Shown piece after piece: positions 56,083 to 64,000 of a stretch of DNA of 64,000 nucleotides (its first letter is position 1; each line of letters begins with the position of its first letter). Where the stretch lies: NCBI RefSeq assembly GCF_000349205.1, contig NZ_APHR01000004.1, positions 18,641 to 82,640 of the forward strand. Reading direction: 5' to 3'. Source of the stretch: Methylophaga lonarensis MPL. Lineage in GTDB: Bacteria > Pseudomonadota > Gammaproteobacteria > Nitrosococcales > Methylophagaceae. Made by a program: the position numbers and the translations under genes. The notes beneath the pieces are model-generated. The model did not search any database and was not told the DNA's origin. It saw only the letters and a list, made by a program, of their open reading frames with translations.

Positions 56083-57843
56083 TTACATCGATTCTGGTGC
56101 AGAAACGCCCAGAACCGCCAAGCCATTGGCAATTACCTGGCGCACTGCAGCGACCAGACACAAACGTGCCTGACTGAGCTCAGCCTCATCCACAATAAAG
56201 TGATGCGCGTTGTAGTAAGTGTGGAAATCGCGAGCCAGATCCATCAAATAATGCGCCAGAAGATGCGGCGCATGATTGAGTGCTGCAAGCTCCAGCACTT
56301 CAGGGTATCTGGACAACATGGTGAACAGATCCTGTTCCTGAGGTTGGGTCAGCAGTTGCAGGTTTTGCTGGCCTGATTCAGGCGTCCACTCACCACCTCG
56401 TTCCTGCAATTGTCGGAACACACTGCAAACACGGGCATGCGCATATTGAACATAGTAAACAGGATTATCGTTGCTTTGTGACTTGGCCAGTTCCAAATCA
56501 AAATCCATATGCTGATCAGCACTGCGCAGCACATAGAAAAATCTGGCGGCGTCCTTACCTACCTCATCACGCAACTCGCGCAGAGTGACAAACTCGCCGC
56601 TACGCGTTGACATGCCTACTTTTTCGCTGCCGCGATACAGCACGGCAAACTGCACCAACAAGACATTGAGCTGGCTGATATCCTGCTGCATGGCATCCAT
56701 GGCAGCGCGTACCCGAGGAATGTAGCCATGATGATCGGCGCCCCAGATATCAATAATGCGATCAAAACCACGCTGGTATTTGTTCAGGTGATAGGCAATA
56801 TCAGAGGCAAAGTAGGTCGGCTGGCCGTTGTCACGAATCACGACACGGTCTTTTTCGTCACCAAAATCTGTTGACTTGAACCACCAGGCACCATCCTGCT
56901 GATACATGACATTGGCTTGTTTGAGCTGCTCAATAGCGGTTTCAACCACACCGGATTCGACCAGTGAACGTTCTGAAAACCATTGATCGTACTCGGCACC
57001 GAACTCAGCCAAATCATCACGAATATCTGACAAGATGGCGTTCAAGCCAATATCAAATACCAGACGATAATGTTTTTCACCCAGGATGGTTTTAGCTTTC
57101 TCGGTCAAGGCATCGATATGTGCTTCTTTATCACCACCTTGTGGTTCATCCGCAGGAATATCGGAAAATACTTTTGAGGCCGCATGCAGAAGTTTGTCGC
57201 CTTGCTGCTGCAACAACATTTCCGCAATATCCTGAACATATCCGCCACGGTAACCATTGCTTGGGAAAGGAATTTGTTCTCCACAAGCTTCCAGATATCG
57301 GAGCCAGACACTGGTTGCCAGAATATCCATCTGGCGACCGGCATCGTTGACGTAGTATTCACGATGCACATCAAAACCGACGGCTTTAAGCAGACTGCTG
57401 ACTACTGAGCCATAGGCAGCGCCTCGACCATGACCCACATGCAATGGGCCTGTTGGGTTGGCTGAAACAAACTCGACTTGAACTTTTTTTCCGGCACCGA
57501 CCTTGCTGAGACCGTATTGGTCTTGCTGTTGCAATACATCAATCACAACTTGTCGTGAAGCAGCTTCGCTAAGAAAGAAGTTGATAAACCCGGGCCCTGC
57601 AATTTCAACCTTGCTGATGACTGCATTATCTTCCAGTGCACCCACCACTAGTTCAGCAATTTGTCGAGGATTCATGCCGGCTGCTTTAGCCAGTACCATT
57701 GCGATATTGCAGGCGAAATCGCCGTGTTTTTTATCTTTGGTACGTTCCAGTTGCACTTCGGGCAACTCGGTAACGGTGAGTTTCTGCAGACCGACCAGCT
57801 TGCCAAGGGCCTGCTCTGTCAGTCGGATGAGTTGTTGTTTCAA
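56083..57843 (-). CDS. argS: Arginyl-tRNA synthetase
   Basis: A 586-residue class I synthetase. The N-terminal Add-1 domain is followed by the HIGH-like motif in [17 protein letters not shown], the Rossmann catalytic core ([15 protein letters not shown]), and the [12 protein letters not shown] region where ArgS often lacks a standard KMSK; a helical anticodon-binding domain ends the protein. It lies between priA and the SPOR gene on the same strand, a typical priA-argS-ftsN order. Confidence 0.97.
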   Translation of the reverse strand: MKQQLIRLTEQALGKLVGLQKLTVTELPEVQLERTKDKKHGDFACNIAMVLAKAAGMNPRQIAELVVGALEDNAVISKVEIAGPGFINFFLSEAASRQVVIDVLQQQDQYGLSKVGAGKKVQVEFVSANPTGPLHVGHGRGAAYGSVVSSLLKAVGFDVHREYYVNDAGRQMDILATSVWLRYLEACGEQIPFPSNGYRGGYVQDIAEMLLQQQGDKLLHAASKVFSDIPADEPQGGDKEAHIDALTEKAKTILGEKHYRLVFDIGLNAILSDIRDDLAEFGAEYDQWFSERSLVESGVVETAIEQLKQANVMYQQDGAWWFKSTDFGDEKDRVVIRDNGQPTYFASDIAYHLNKYQRGFDRIIDIWGADHHGYIPRVRAAMDAMQQDISQLNVLLVQFAVLYRGSEKVGMSTRSGEFVTLRELRDEVGKDAARFFYVLRSADQHMDFDLELAKSQSNDNPVYYVQYAHARVCSVFRQLQERGGEWTPESGQQNLQLLTQPQEQDLFTMLSRYPEVLELAALNHAPHLLAHYLMDLARDFHTYYNAHHFIVDEAELSQARLCLVAAVRQVIANGLAVLGVSAPESM

Positions 57844-57948
57844 GGGTCGACAGCCTTAATCAAGACAAATGATAAATGCCGCATTTTAACCGATCCATGT
57901 TCGGGATGACATCAACCATTCATGTCATCGGTATCAGGAATAGTGTTT

Positions 57949-60129
57949 CTAGATCAGCGCTACCGGGTCGACATCAACAGACCAGCGGCATTTTCTGGCC
58001 AGCTTGAGTTTGGAAATTTCTGGCAATGTCTGGTCCAATAATTGATGCAATGGCTTTCGCTGTGCGCAACTGAGCAATAACTGAGCTCGATAACGTCCTG
58101 CTTTTTTCTCCATAAGTGCCGGAACAGGTCCCAACAATATCACCTCTGGCGATGGGTATTTCTGCATGACCGAAAGCACATCAAACAGCAGCTGCATCGC
58201 TTCATTTTGAATCATTGCTTCGGAGCGTATCACTACCCAGTAATGGCTGGGCGGCATCATCAATTGTGTGCGTTCCTGTAACAATGCCTCCGCCACTGAG
58301 GCATAGTTCTGATGCAGTAGATGACGCCAGAATTCATGATCAGGCTGACTGGTCTGGATCATCACCTGGCCTTTTTTTTGGCCTCTGCCGGCTCGGCCGG
58401 TCACTTGAACAACCAATTGGGCGAGATTTTCAGTGGCTCTGAAATCGGCGCTGAATAATCCATGATCGGCATCAACTATGCCTACCAGAGTGACATTGTG
58501 AAAGTCATGGCCTTTAGCAAGCATCTGAGTCCCCACCAAAATTTGTGGTTCTCCGGACTGAATTTCTGCAACGATTTCTGCAAAGGCATTCTTGGCCTGT
58601 GTGGTATCTCTGTCGATGCGGATCACCGGATAATTTGCAAAGCGCCTGGCCAGTGATTGCTCTATTTTTTCGGTACCTGCGCCGTAGTGTTTTAATTCCT
58701 TGTGACCGCAGTCCGGACATTCATCAGGTAAGCGTTGAATGTAACCACAGTGATGGCAGAACAGAATATTCCGATGTTGGTGAACCACCATTCGCGCGTC
58801 ACAATGTTTGCAGTGTGCTTGCCAGTTGCATTCATGACACATCAAGATCGGTGCAAAACCACGTCGATTGATAAACAGCAATACCTGATTTCCTCTGGCA
58901 AGATGTTTTTCAATCGCTTGAAGCATTTGCGGACTTATCGATTCACTGAGTCCTTCGGTACTCACCAGTTCAACCTTGGGTAACTGTGCGCCTCCAGCTC
59001 TCTCAGTCAGTTGCAGTTTTTGATAACGGCCTTGTGATGCCAGATGCAGGCTTTCGAGTGAAGGTGTAGCACTGCCCAGCACTACCGGAATACCGTGATT
59101 GCGTCCTCTAACCATGGCAATATTTCTAGCATGGTATCGCAGGCCGTCCTGTTGCTTGTATGAACTGTCATGCTCTTCATCAATAATCACTAACCCCGGA
59201 TTCAACAGCGGTGTGAAGATGGCTGATCGGGTACCAATAATGACTTTGGCAGCACCCTCTCTGGCCAGAAGCCAGGCTTGTTTTCGTTCACTATCAGATA
59301 CCGATGAGTGCATAACGACAATTTGTGAACCTAGCCTCGCGTAGAAACGTTCAACAAACTGCCCAGTCAAGCCAATCTCAGGGATTAATACCAGTACTTG
59401 CTTGCCCTGTTCCATCATCCGAGCGGTCAACTCAATGTAAATCTCGGTTTTGCCACTACCGGTAACGCCATGCAGCAGGAAGGGTTGAAAGTTGTCCTTA
59501 TGCTGCCAGACAGTCTCGACAATGGACTGTTGATCGCTGTTAAGTGTTTGACTGTGATCCAGGATATTGCCGTTGAATAATGGCATTTTTGCTGTCTGAT
59601 CGGCCTGAATCAGCTCCAGTTTTTGTAGACCTTCCAGGCTGCTTTTGCAGCTTCCAAGCTGTTTTTTTATCTGGCTGTCGCTCAGAGCGTTTTGATGCTG
59701 CTCAAGTAAGTTGATGATTTGTTGTTGTTTTTTGCCAAGACGCTGTTCGGGCTGTCTGTTTTTGGCCAAGCGCCAATATGTTTCATACTGCAGTTGTGCA
59801 GCATCGGCGCGTCTGAGTTGCTTGGGCAACGCCGCTTGAAAGCATTCACCAATCGGATGATGGTAGTAACGACTGACCCAGACAATGATGTCGAATAATG
59901 TCTGGGGAATCAGTGCTTGTTCATCAATGCGTTGCTCAATATTTTTGAGTGTTTTTTGATCGACGGAATCATTGTTTTTGCTGGATATAACAATGCCAAT
60001 CACATTACGCCCCGAGAAAGACACTTTTACCCGCATACCCGGCTGCCAGCTATCGGCATCAAGTTCACTCAGATAGTCAAATGTTTGCCTTAGTGGACAC
60101 GGAACCGCCACTTGCACAATGCTGGACAT
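57949..60129 (-). CDS. priA: Primosomal protein N' (replication restart helicase PriA)
   Basis: A 726-residue DNA helicase that restarts stalled forks. An N-terminal 3'BD domain is followed by Walker A in GVTGSGKTEIYIEL, DEEHDSSYKQ (Walker B), the GSATPS motif, and the zinc-binding cluster beginning CHECNWQAHCKHCDARM and continuing to CPDCGHKE; helicase motifs V/VI follow (GTQMLAKGHDF and TGRAGRGQKKG). ATG 60129 is chosen. Five DnaA-box-like sites lie 58-196 bases upstream of the ATG. Confidence 0.97.
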   Translation of the reverse strand: MSSIVQVAVPCPLRQTFDYLSELDADSWQPGMRVKVSFSGRNVIGIVISSKNNDSVDQKTLKNIEQRIDEQALIPQTLFDIIVWVSRYYHHPIGECFQAALPKQLRRADAAQLQYETYWRLAKNRQPEQRLGKKQQQIINLLEQHQNALSDSQIKKQLGSCKSSLEGLQKLELIQADQTAKMPLFNGNILDHSQTLNSDQQSIVETVWQHKDNFQPFLLHGVTGSGKTEIYIELTARMMEQGKQVLVLIPEIGLTGQFVERFYARLGSQIVVMHSSVSDSERKQAWLLAREGAAKVIIGTRSAIFTPLLNPGLVIIDEEHDSSYKQQDGLRYHARNIAMVRGRNHGIPVVLGSATPSLESLHLASQGRYQKLQLTERAGGAQLPKVELVSTEGLSESISPQMLQAIEKHLARGNQVLLFINRRGFAPILMCHECNWQAHCKHCDARMVVHQHRNILFCHHCGYIQRLPDECPDCGHKELKHYGAGTEKIEQSLARRFANYPVIRIDRDTTQAKNAFAEIVAEIQSGEPQILVGTQMLAKGHDFHNVTLVGIVDADHGLFSADFRATENLAQLVVQVTGRAGRGQKKGQVMIQTSQPDHEFWRHLLHQNYASVAEALLQERTQLMMPPSHYWVVIRSEAMIQNEAMQLLFDVLSVMQKYPSPEVILLGPVPALMEKKAGRYRAQLLLSCAQRKPLHQLLDQTLPEISKLKLARKCRWSVDVDPVALI

Positions 60130-60186
60130 TAAATCATTACCAAAGAAAATATATAAAGAATTTATGTGATGTTAGTTCTTTAGTCA

Positions 60187-60325
60187 TGTGGATAATTGGA
60201 TTAATCCTTTATTTTGTTTAGATTCAGTTGCTTGAGTTCTATCGAGGCTGTTGATAACTTCCGGCTGGCGCAAGCGATCTCCTGTGGGTAACTATTGAAG
60301 TTATCCACAAGGATTTTTATCCACA
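60187..60325. promoter_or_regulatory. DnaA-box cluster upstream of priA (oriC-like)
   Basis: Three exact R-type boxes: TGTGGATAA (60187-60195), TTATCCACA (60301-60309) and TTATCCACA (60317-60325). Two near matches: TGTTGATAA (60249-60257) and TGTGGGTAA (60283-60291). The first and the near matches read on the minus strand, the last two on the plus. AT-rich DNA lies beside them (60131-60180 and around 60200-60225), and there are several GATC sites. There is no ORF in this 242-base gap. The arrangement resembles a small replication origin or a DnaA titration/regulatory site; which one cannot be told here. Confidence 0.6.
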
Positions 60326-60371
60326 GCTTATGATCGATTCAATACAGTGTCTGTACAGAAGTTATGTTGGC

Positions 60372-61982
60372 TTAATTTTGATCAGTTTCAAATTGACTGT
60401 TCTGAAAGTAATTAAAGGCTTTCATGGATTGTTGGCAGATACGTCGTGCCTGGCTGATAGCAGTCAGCAGCTTTTCCATCCGGGCAATTGAAAGCGTGCC
60501 TTCTGCGCCACGTCTAAGCAGTAGCGATTTCAGTGATTGATAATTGCTTTCCAGTGAATCCATCTGATGTGTGATGTCTGATTCACCACTGTCGTTGATG
60601 TTGGCAGCTGACACCAGGCTTAGGCAATCTTTATAGAAGTCATTGAGTTGTGTTTCTATGTGCGATGCCATGGTGGTTTCCAGCGTACCGCGATTTTTGT
60701 TCAGCATCACTGCCAGTTCGGAAATAGCTGCGTAGTATTGGTTGATCCTCAGCAATACCGGCAGTTTTTCCGAGACGGATTCAGGCAGATTTTGCTTGTA
60801 GAGTTGATGGCTGTATTCACCGATAGCCAGAATAATCTGCTCGCAATACTGCTGATTTTTCTTCAGATCCGGATGGAGTCGTTCAAAATTGATACTGTCT
60901 GCAGCGGCTTTTAATGCCATCTCCGCGACGCGTTGTGTTTCTTTGACCAGGCCATGCATAGCCAGTGACGGCAGGTTCAGAGCATGCTTATCCAGATAAC
61001 GGGCTTTACCCAGTTCATCTTCTTTACTGATAAATCGATGTTCCAGCCAGTTCACCAATCTGTTGGCGATTGGCCAAATCAGCAGGATACCCAGCAGGTT
61101 AAACAAGGTATGGAACAGTGCCAGCGTTGTGGTTTCTGCCGGCACATCCACCAAAAGCTGTTGCACAAAATGCAGAATAGCCAGTAGTGGTGCCAGTATC
61201 AGCAAGGTGACGGAGGCGGTCAGCAGATTGAAGATGACATGGCTGCTGACAACCCGTTTGGCGGCAGCGGTGCTGCCAAAAGAAGAAAATATAGCGGTTG
61301 ATGTTGAACCAATATTGCTGCCAACAACAACGGCAGCAGCAGGCATCAGCCCAATAATTCCTCCGGCCAGTGCTGTCATGGTAATGGCCAGCATCAAACT
61401 GGAAGATTGCAACAATACGGTGGCCAGAAAGCCAATGCCTGTGAATAACAGAATGTCAGTGGCCAGATGGCCAGTGCTGATATCCAGTGATATTGCAGCG
61501 CCTAAATCGGCAAAACTGTCTTTCAGAACGTCAATTCCCAAAAACAACACACCAAATCCGACCAGCGCCTGACCGAGCCAGGCGACAGCTTTTTCTCCCT
61601 GACTGATTTTTAGCAGCATTCCAATGCCAATCAGTGGTAGTGCAAAGGCGGCAATATTGAAATTAAAGCCAATCATGGCGACCAGCCATGCAGTGACAGT
61701 GGTACCAATATTGGTGCCAAAAATGATCCAGATAGCCCGCTCCAGTGTCAGCAATCCGGCGTTAGTGAAACCAATGGTGGCAACCGTCACCGCACCGGAA
61801 TGCTGAATCAGGGCGGTTAAAAAAAATCCCATGCCCAGACCATGCAGTCGAGTGCGTGTCCAGTGTTGTAGAAGTTGATGCAAGGTATTGCCGGCGGCCA
61901 TGCGCAGACCTTCAGACATTAACCACATGCCGAGCATAAACATGCCCAGTCCGCCTACTACTGCAGAAATTGTCGAAAACAT
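60372..61982 (-). CDS. Na/Pi cotransporter family protein
   Basis: A 536-residue protein: an N-terminal half of about nine helices with the two Na/Pi repeats (GTNIGTTVTAWLVAM and GSNIGSTSTAIFSS, each with the QHSG- or QSSS-type motif before it) and a C-terminal PhoU-like helical domain from about residue 340. This matches the NptA/YjbB group. I choose ATG 61982 (MFSTISAVVGGLGMFMLGM) which has an AGGAT site; ATG 62030 extends it by 16 residues with no clear ribosome site. Confidence 0.88.
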   Translation of the reverse strand: MFSTISAVVGGLGMFMLGMWLMSEGLRMAAGNTLHQLLQHWTRTRLHGLGMGFFLTALIQHSGAVTVATIGFTNAGLLTLERAIWIIFGTNIGTTVTAWLVAMIGFNFNIAAFALPLIGIGMLLKISQGEKAVAWLGQALVGFGVLFLGIDVLKDSFADLGAAISLDISTGHLATDILLFTGIGFLATVLLQSSSLMLAITMTALAGGIIGLMPAAAVVVGSNIGSTSTAIFSSFGSTAAAKRVVSSHVIFNLLTASVTLLILAPLLAILHFVQQLLVDVPAETTTLALFHTLFNLLGILLIWPIANRLVNWLEHRFISKEDELGKARYLDKHALNLPSLAMHGLVKETQRVAEMALKAAADSINFERLHPDLKKNQQYCEQIILAIGEYSHQLYKQNLPESVSEKLPVLLRINQYYAAISELAVMLNKNRGTLETTMASHIETQLNDFYKDCLSLVSAANINDSGESDITHQMDSLESNYQSLKSLLLRRGAEGTLSIARMEKLLTAISQARRICQQSMKAFNYFQNSQFETDQN

Positions 61983-62040
61983 CACAGATCCTGTTTGCAC
62001 CGCTGATGATTTTGATAATACCGGAATCATCAAAATCCAG

Positions 62041-62058
62041 TGCTATGCTATGCTATGC
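62041..62058. repeat. TGCTA pentamer tandem repeat
   Basis: TGCTA occurs three times in a row plus TGC, 24 bases before the folA ATG and just outside the divergent Na/Pi gene. It overlaps the region where the folA -10 element would be expected. Confidence 0.5.
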
Positions 62059-62081
62059 GACAGTCAAAAACAGGTGACAAT

Positions 62082-62570
62082 ATGAAAATTGCAATTATTG
62101 TGGCGATGGATAAACAGGGTGTGATTGGTCGGGAAAATGGTCTGCCCTGGCGCTTATCAGCCGATTTACAGTACTTTCGCCGGGTAACGATGGGCAATCC
62201 CATTATTATGGGTCGCAATACCCATGAGTCTATTGGCAGGCCGTTGCCAGGCAGAACCAATATCGTACTGACCCGACAGGATGATTATCAGGCTGTCGGT
62301 TGTGTGGTGGTCAGGGATATTTCACAAGCACTGGCGGCCTGTGGCGATGCCGAGCAGGCCATGGTGATGGGCGGCGCTTCTCTGTACCAGCAGTTTTTAC
62401 CTCTGGCAGATCAGCTGTATTTAACCCGTGTTGATGCCGAAGTCGCCGGTGATACCTGGTTTCCACAATGGGAGCCAGAGCAATGGCAGTGTCTGAGCCG
62501 TGAAGCTCATCCGGCAGATGACAGCAATGAATATGGCTATTGCTTTGAGCAGTATCAGCGGCTTGTTTAG
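62082..62570 (+). CDS. folA: Dihydrofolate reductase
   Basis: A 162-residue NADPH-dependent reductase that makes tetrahydrofolate. ATG 62082 gives the classic start MKIAIIVAMDKQGVIGRENGL. LPWRLSADL supplies Trp23 and catalytic Asp28; IIMGRNTHESIGRPLPGRTN and VMGGASLYQQFLPLADQLYLTRVD are cofactor and fold motifs. The frame is open upstream into the tandem repeat, but those codons are not needed. Its end overlaps the convergent TIGR02647 stop by four bases. Confidence 0.96.
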   Translation: MKIAIIVAMDKQGVIGRENGLPWRLSADLQYFRRVTMGNPIIMGRNTHESIGRPLPGRTNIVLTRQDDYQAVGCVVVRDISQALAACGDAEQAMVMGGASLYQQFLPLADQLYLTRVDAEVAGDTWFPQWEPEQWQCLSREAHPADDSNEYGYCFEQYQRLV

Positions 62571-62803
62571 GGCCTCAGCAGCCGGATCGCAGACTGAATA
62601 TGCTCGGCAGCTTCGTGACCAAGCTCGGTCAGATAACCACCATCGATCTGATCGATAAAGCCGTTGTTAAATAACCGTTCAGCCGCTTCAACCAGCCCCG
62701 GTCTTGCTGAGCTATGATGAATTTTAATGCCGGACAAGGTGCTGTCGAGATCAAACTGCATTAATACTTCGATTTCATCAATGATAGTTTGTGCGATGGT
62801 CAT
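62567..62803 (-). CDS. TIGR02647 family protein
   Basis: A 78-residue protein that fits the TIGR02647 family of small, presumed DNA-binding proteins (QFDLDSTLSGIKIHHSS, RLFNNGFIDQIDGGYLTELGHEAAEHIQ). The FIDQIDGGYLT segment looks like a winged-helix wing. ATG 62803 overlaps the stop of the GGDEF-EAL gene by four bases, so they are cotranscribed. Function unknown. Confidence 0.85.
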   Translation of the reverse strand: MTIAQTIIDEIEVLMQFDLDSTLSGIKIHHSSARPGLVEAAERLFNNGFIDQIDGGYLTELGHEAAEHIQSAIRLLRP

Positions 62804-64000
62804 AGTTCAGCTCCGCTGCCCGTAGTGGTGTCTTCAGTATGGCGAGCTTTTTTATTTGTTGCCAGTAGTTGAGTGATGGTTTCTGCGTTGACCGGTCTGC
62901 TCAGATGATAACCCTGAGCGAAATCGCAGCCTTTGCGCTTGAGCAGATCAAGATGTTCGGCCGTTTCCACGCCTTCGGCGAGGGTTTTCAAACCGAGTGA
63001 TTTTGCCAGGGTGATAATGGCATCAACAATGGCAGCATCATCCGGATCTGCCAACATATCCAACACAAAGCTTTTGTCGATTTTCAGCATATTGATAGGA
63101 AATTGCTTCAGGTAGCTCAGTGAAGAATAACCGGTACCAAAATCATCCAGTGATAATCCGATGCCATGTTTTTTGACCGCTCTGAGTTGCTGGATGGTCA
63201 GCTCAATATCCATCATGGCAACGGACTCGGTGATTTCCAGTTCAAGGTGCCGGGCGGGTAGCTGGTAGCGATGCAGAATCTCACAGATATCATCAACCAG
63301 TTGGAGGTTGTTGAACTGAACGGCTGACAGATTGACCGCAACAAAAATATCCTGATGACCGTCATCAAGCCATTGCCGGCATTGTGCAATGGCCTGTTCC
63401 AGTACCCATGTTCCAATGGGATTAATCATGCCAGTCTCTTCTGCGACCGATATAAACTCGTCCGGCGATACCAGACCATATTCGGGATGTTGCCAGCGTA
63501 TCAATGCCTCACAACCACTGATGCTTTGTGTGTTGAGGTCAAATTGGGGTTGATAGACCAGGAAGAGTTGCTGCTCTTGCAGCGCATTTCTCAGTGCATG
63601 TTCGAGCTCCAGCCGATGCACAATTTGCAGATGCATTTCTTCGGTGAAAAACTGATACTGGTTTCTTCCGGCTTGTTTGGCACGGTACATGGCAGTATCG
63701 GCATGCTTGTTCAGTGATTCCGCATCTCGACCATTATCAGGATAGATACTGATCCCCACAGAGACGCTGATGAATAGCTGATTGTCGCGGATGGTAAACG
63801 GTTGGTTAATAGCATTGATCATTTTTTCAGCCACATGCGCTGCTCCTTGAGCATCGGTGTCTGGCAACAACACAATAAATTCATCACCACCGGTTCGGCA
63901 GACCGTATCTTCTTCTCGGACCAGTTCTGTCATCCGATTGGCAACGGCGATTAACAAATCATCACCCACCGCATGTCCAAGGCTGTCGTTGATATACTGA
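62800..64000 (-). CDS. GGDEF-EAL cyclic-di-GMP protein, C-terminal part
   Basis: The gene runs off the window end, so its sensory N-terminus is missing; about 400 residues remain. The GGDEF site (CRTGGDEFIVLLP) is intact and should allow diguanylate cyclase activity; the EAL domain is also complete, with EALIRW, the Asn of NLSAVQF, ELEITES, and DDFGTGYSSLSYL (loop 6). Both activities are possible; sequence does not tell which dominates. The tail (NKKARHTEDTTTGSGAEL) has no domain. Confidence 0.93.
   Translation of the reverse strand, partial: QYINDSLGHAVGDDLLIAVANRMTELVREEDTVCRTGGDEFIVLLPDTDAQGAAHVAEKMINAINQPFTIRDNQLFISVSVGISIYPDNGRDAESLNKHADTAMYRAKQAGRNQYQFFTEEMHLQIVHRLELEHALRNALQEQQLFLVYQPQFDLNTQSISGCEALIRWQHPEYGLVSPDEFISVAEETGMINPIGTWVLEQAIAQCRQWLDDGHQDIFVAVNLSAVQFNNLQLVDDICEILHRYQLPARHLELEITESVAMMDIELTIQQLRAVKKHGIGLSLDDFGTGYSSLSYLKQFPINMLKIDKSFVLDMLADPDDAAIVDAIITLAKSLGLKTLAEGVETAEHLDLLKRKGCDFAQGYHLSRPVNAETITQLLATNKKARHTEDTTTGSGAEL

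Overview
The window looks like chromosomal DNA from a methylotrophic gammaproteobacterium, with a Methylophaga-like or Methylococcales-like organism most likely. The main evidence is a complete fhcBADC cluster (50753-55418, formyltransferase/hydrolase complex of the tetrahydromethanopterin C1 pathway) next to a fructose-1,6-bisphosphatase gene. Two pseudoazurin-type cupredoxins and the typical gammaproteobacterial orders topA-smg-dprA-lysM // def-fmt-rsmB and ntrYX-trkA-yqgE-ruvX-pyrR-pyrB-pyrC' agree with this. Genus assignment is inference; no rRNA is present.

Layout. 1-6 kb: the end of purK, a SelW-like Rdx protein, then topA, smg, dprA and a LysM protein on the minus strand. 6-19.5 kb: a cytochrome c and def, then a tightly packed plus-strand run from fmt through rsmB, DUF4390, ntrY, an ntrX-like gene, trkA, yqgE, ruvX, pyrR, pyrB and an inactive-type dihydroorotase to a small DUF3012 lipoprotein and a HAD hydrolase. 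19.6-24 kb: an RND adaptor plus a frameshifted RND pump, tRNA-Asp and a bidirectional terminator. 24-31.3 kb: a membrane-anchored pseudoazurin-like protein, rhlE, and two tandem FecA-like TonB receptors. The second receptor is frameshifted, and both have the same palindrome at the same distance from the ATG. 31.3-38 kb: REP-like repeats, cytochrome b561, a GT39/VTT/GT2 envelope-glycosylation operon, a DUF6746 protein, a secreted pseudoazurin and an AI-2E family permease. 38-49.5 kb: a second, intact RND adaptor/pump pair behind a Fur-like palindrome, then blc, mgtE, a dienelactone hydrolase and an ABC/HlyD export operon. 49.5-64 kb: fbp (frameshifted in an A9 tract), fhcBADC, a SPOR protein, argS, priA, a cluster of DnaA boxes, a Na/Pi cotransporter, folA, a TIGR02647 protein and the C-terminal part of a GGDEF-EAL protein.

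Functionally, the window combines housekeeping (translation initiation, tRNA charging, topology, replication restart, pyrimidine synthesis), C1 oxidation with gluconeogenesis, copper-protein electron transfer and envelope transport. The points most worth checking are the DnaA-box cluster upstream of priA (oriC-like or a DnaA regulatory locus), a dprA that appears to start at CTG directly behind an in-frame lysM stop codon, an NtrX-like protein that has lost the sigma54-activator machinery, and the shared operator-like palindromes of the duplicated TonB receptors. No CRISPR array, insertion sequence, prophage or toxin-antitoxin module was seen. Three genes are each broken by one single-base indel; sequencing error cannot be separated from real mutation here.
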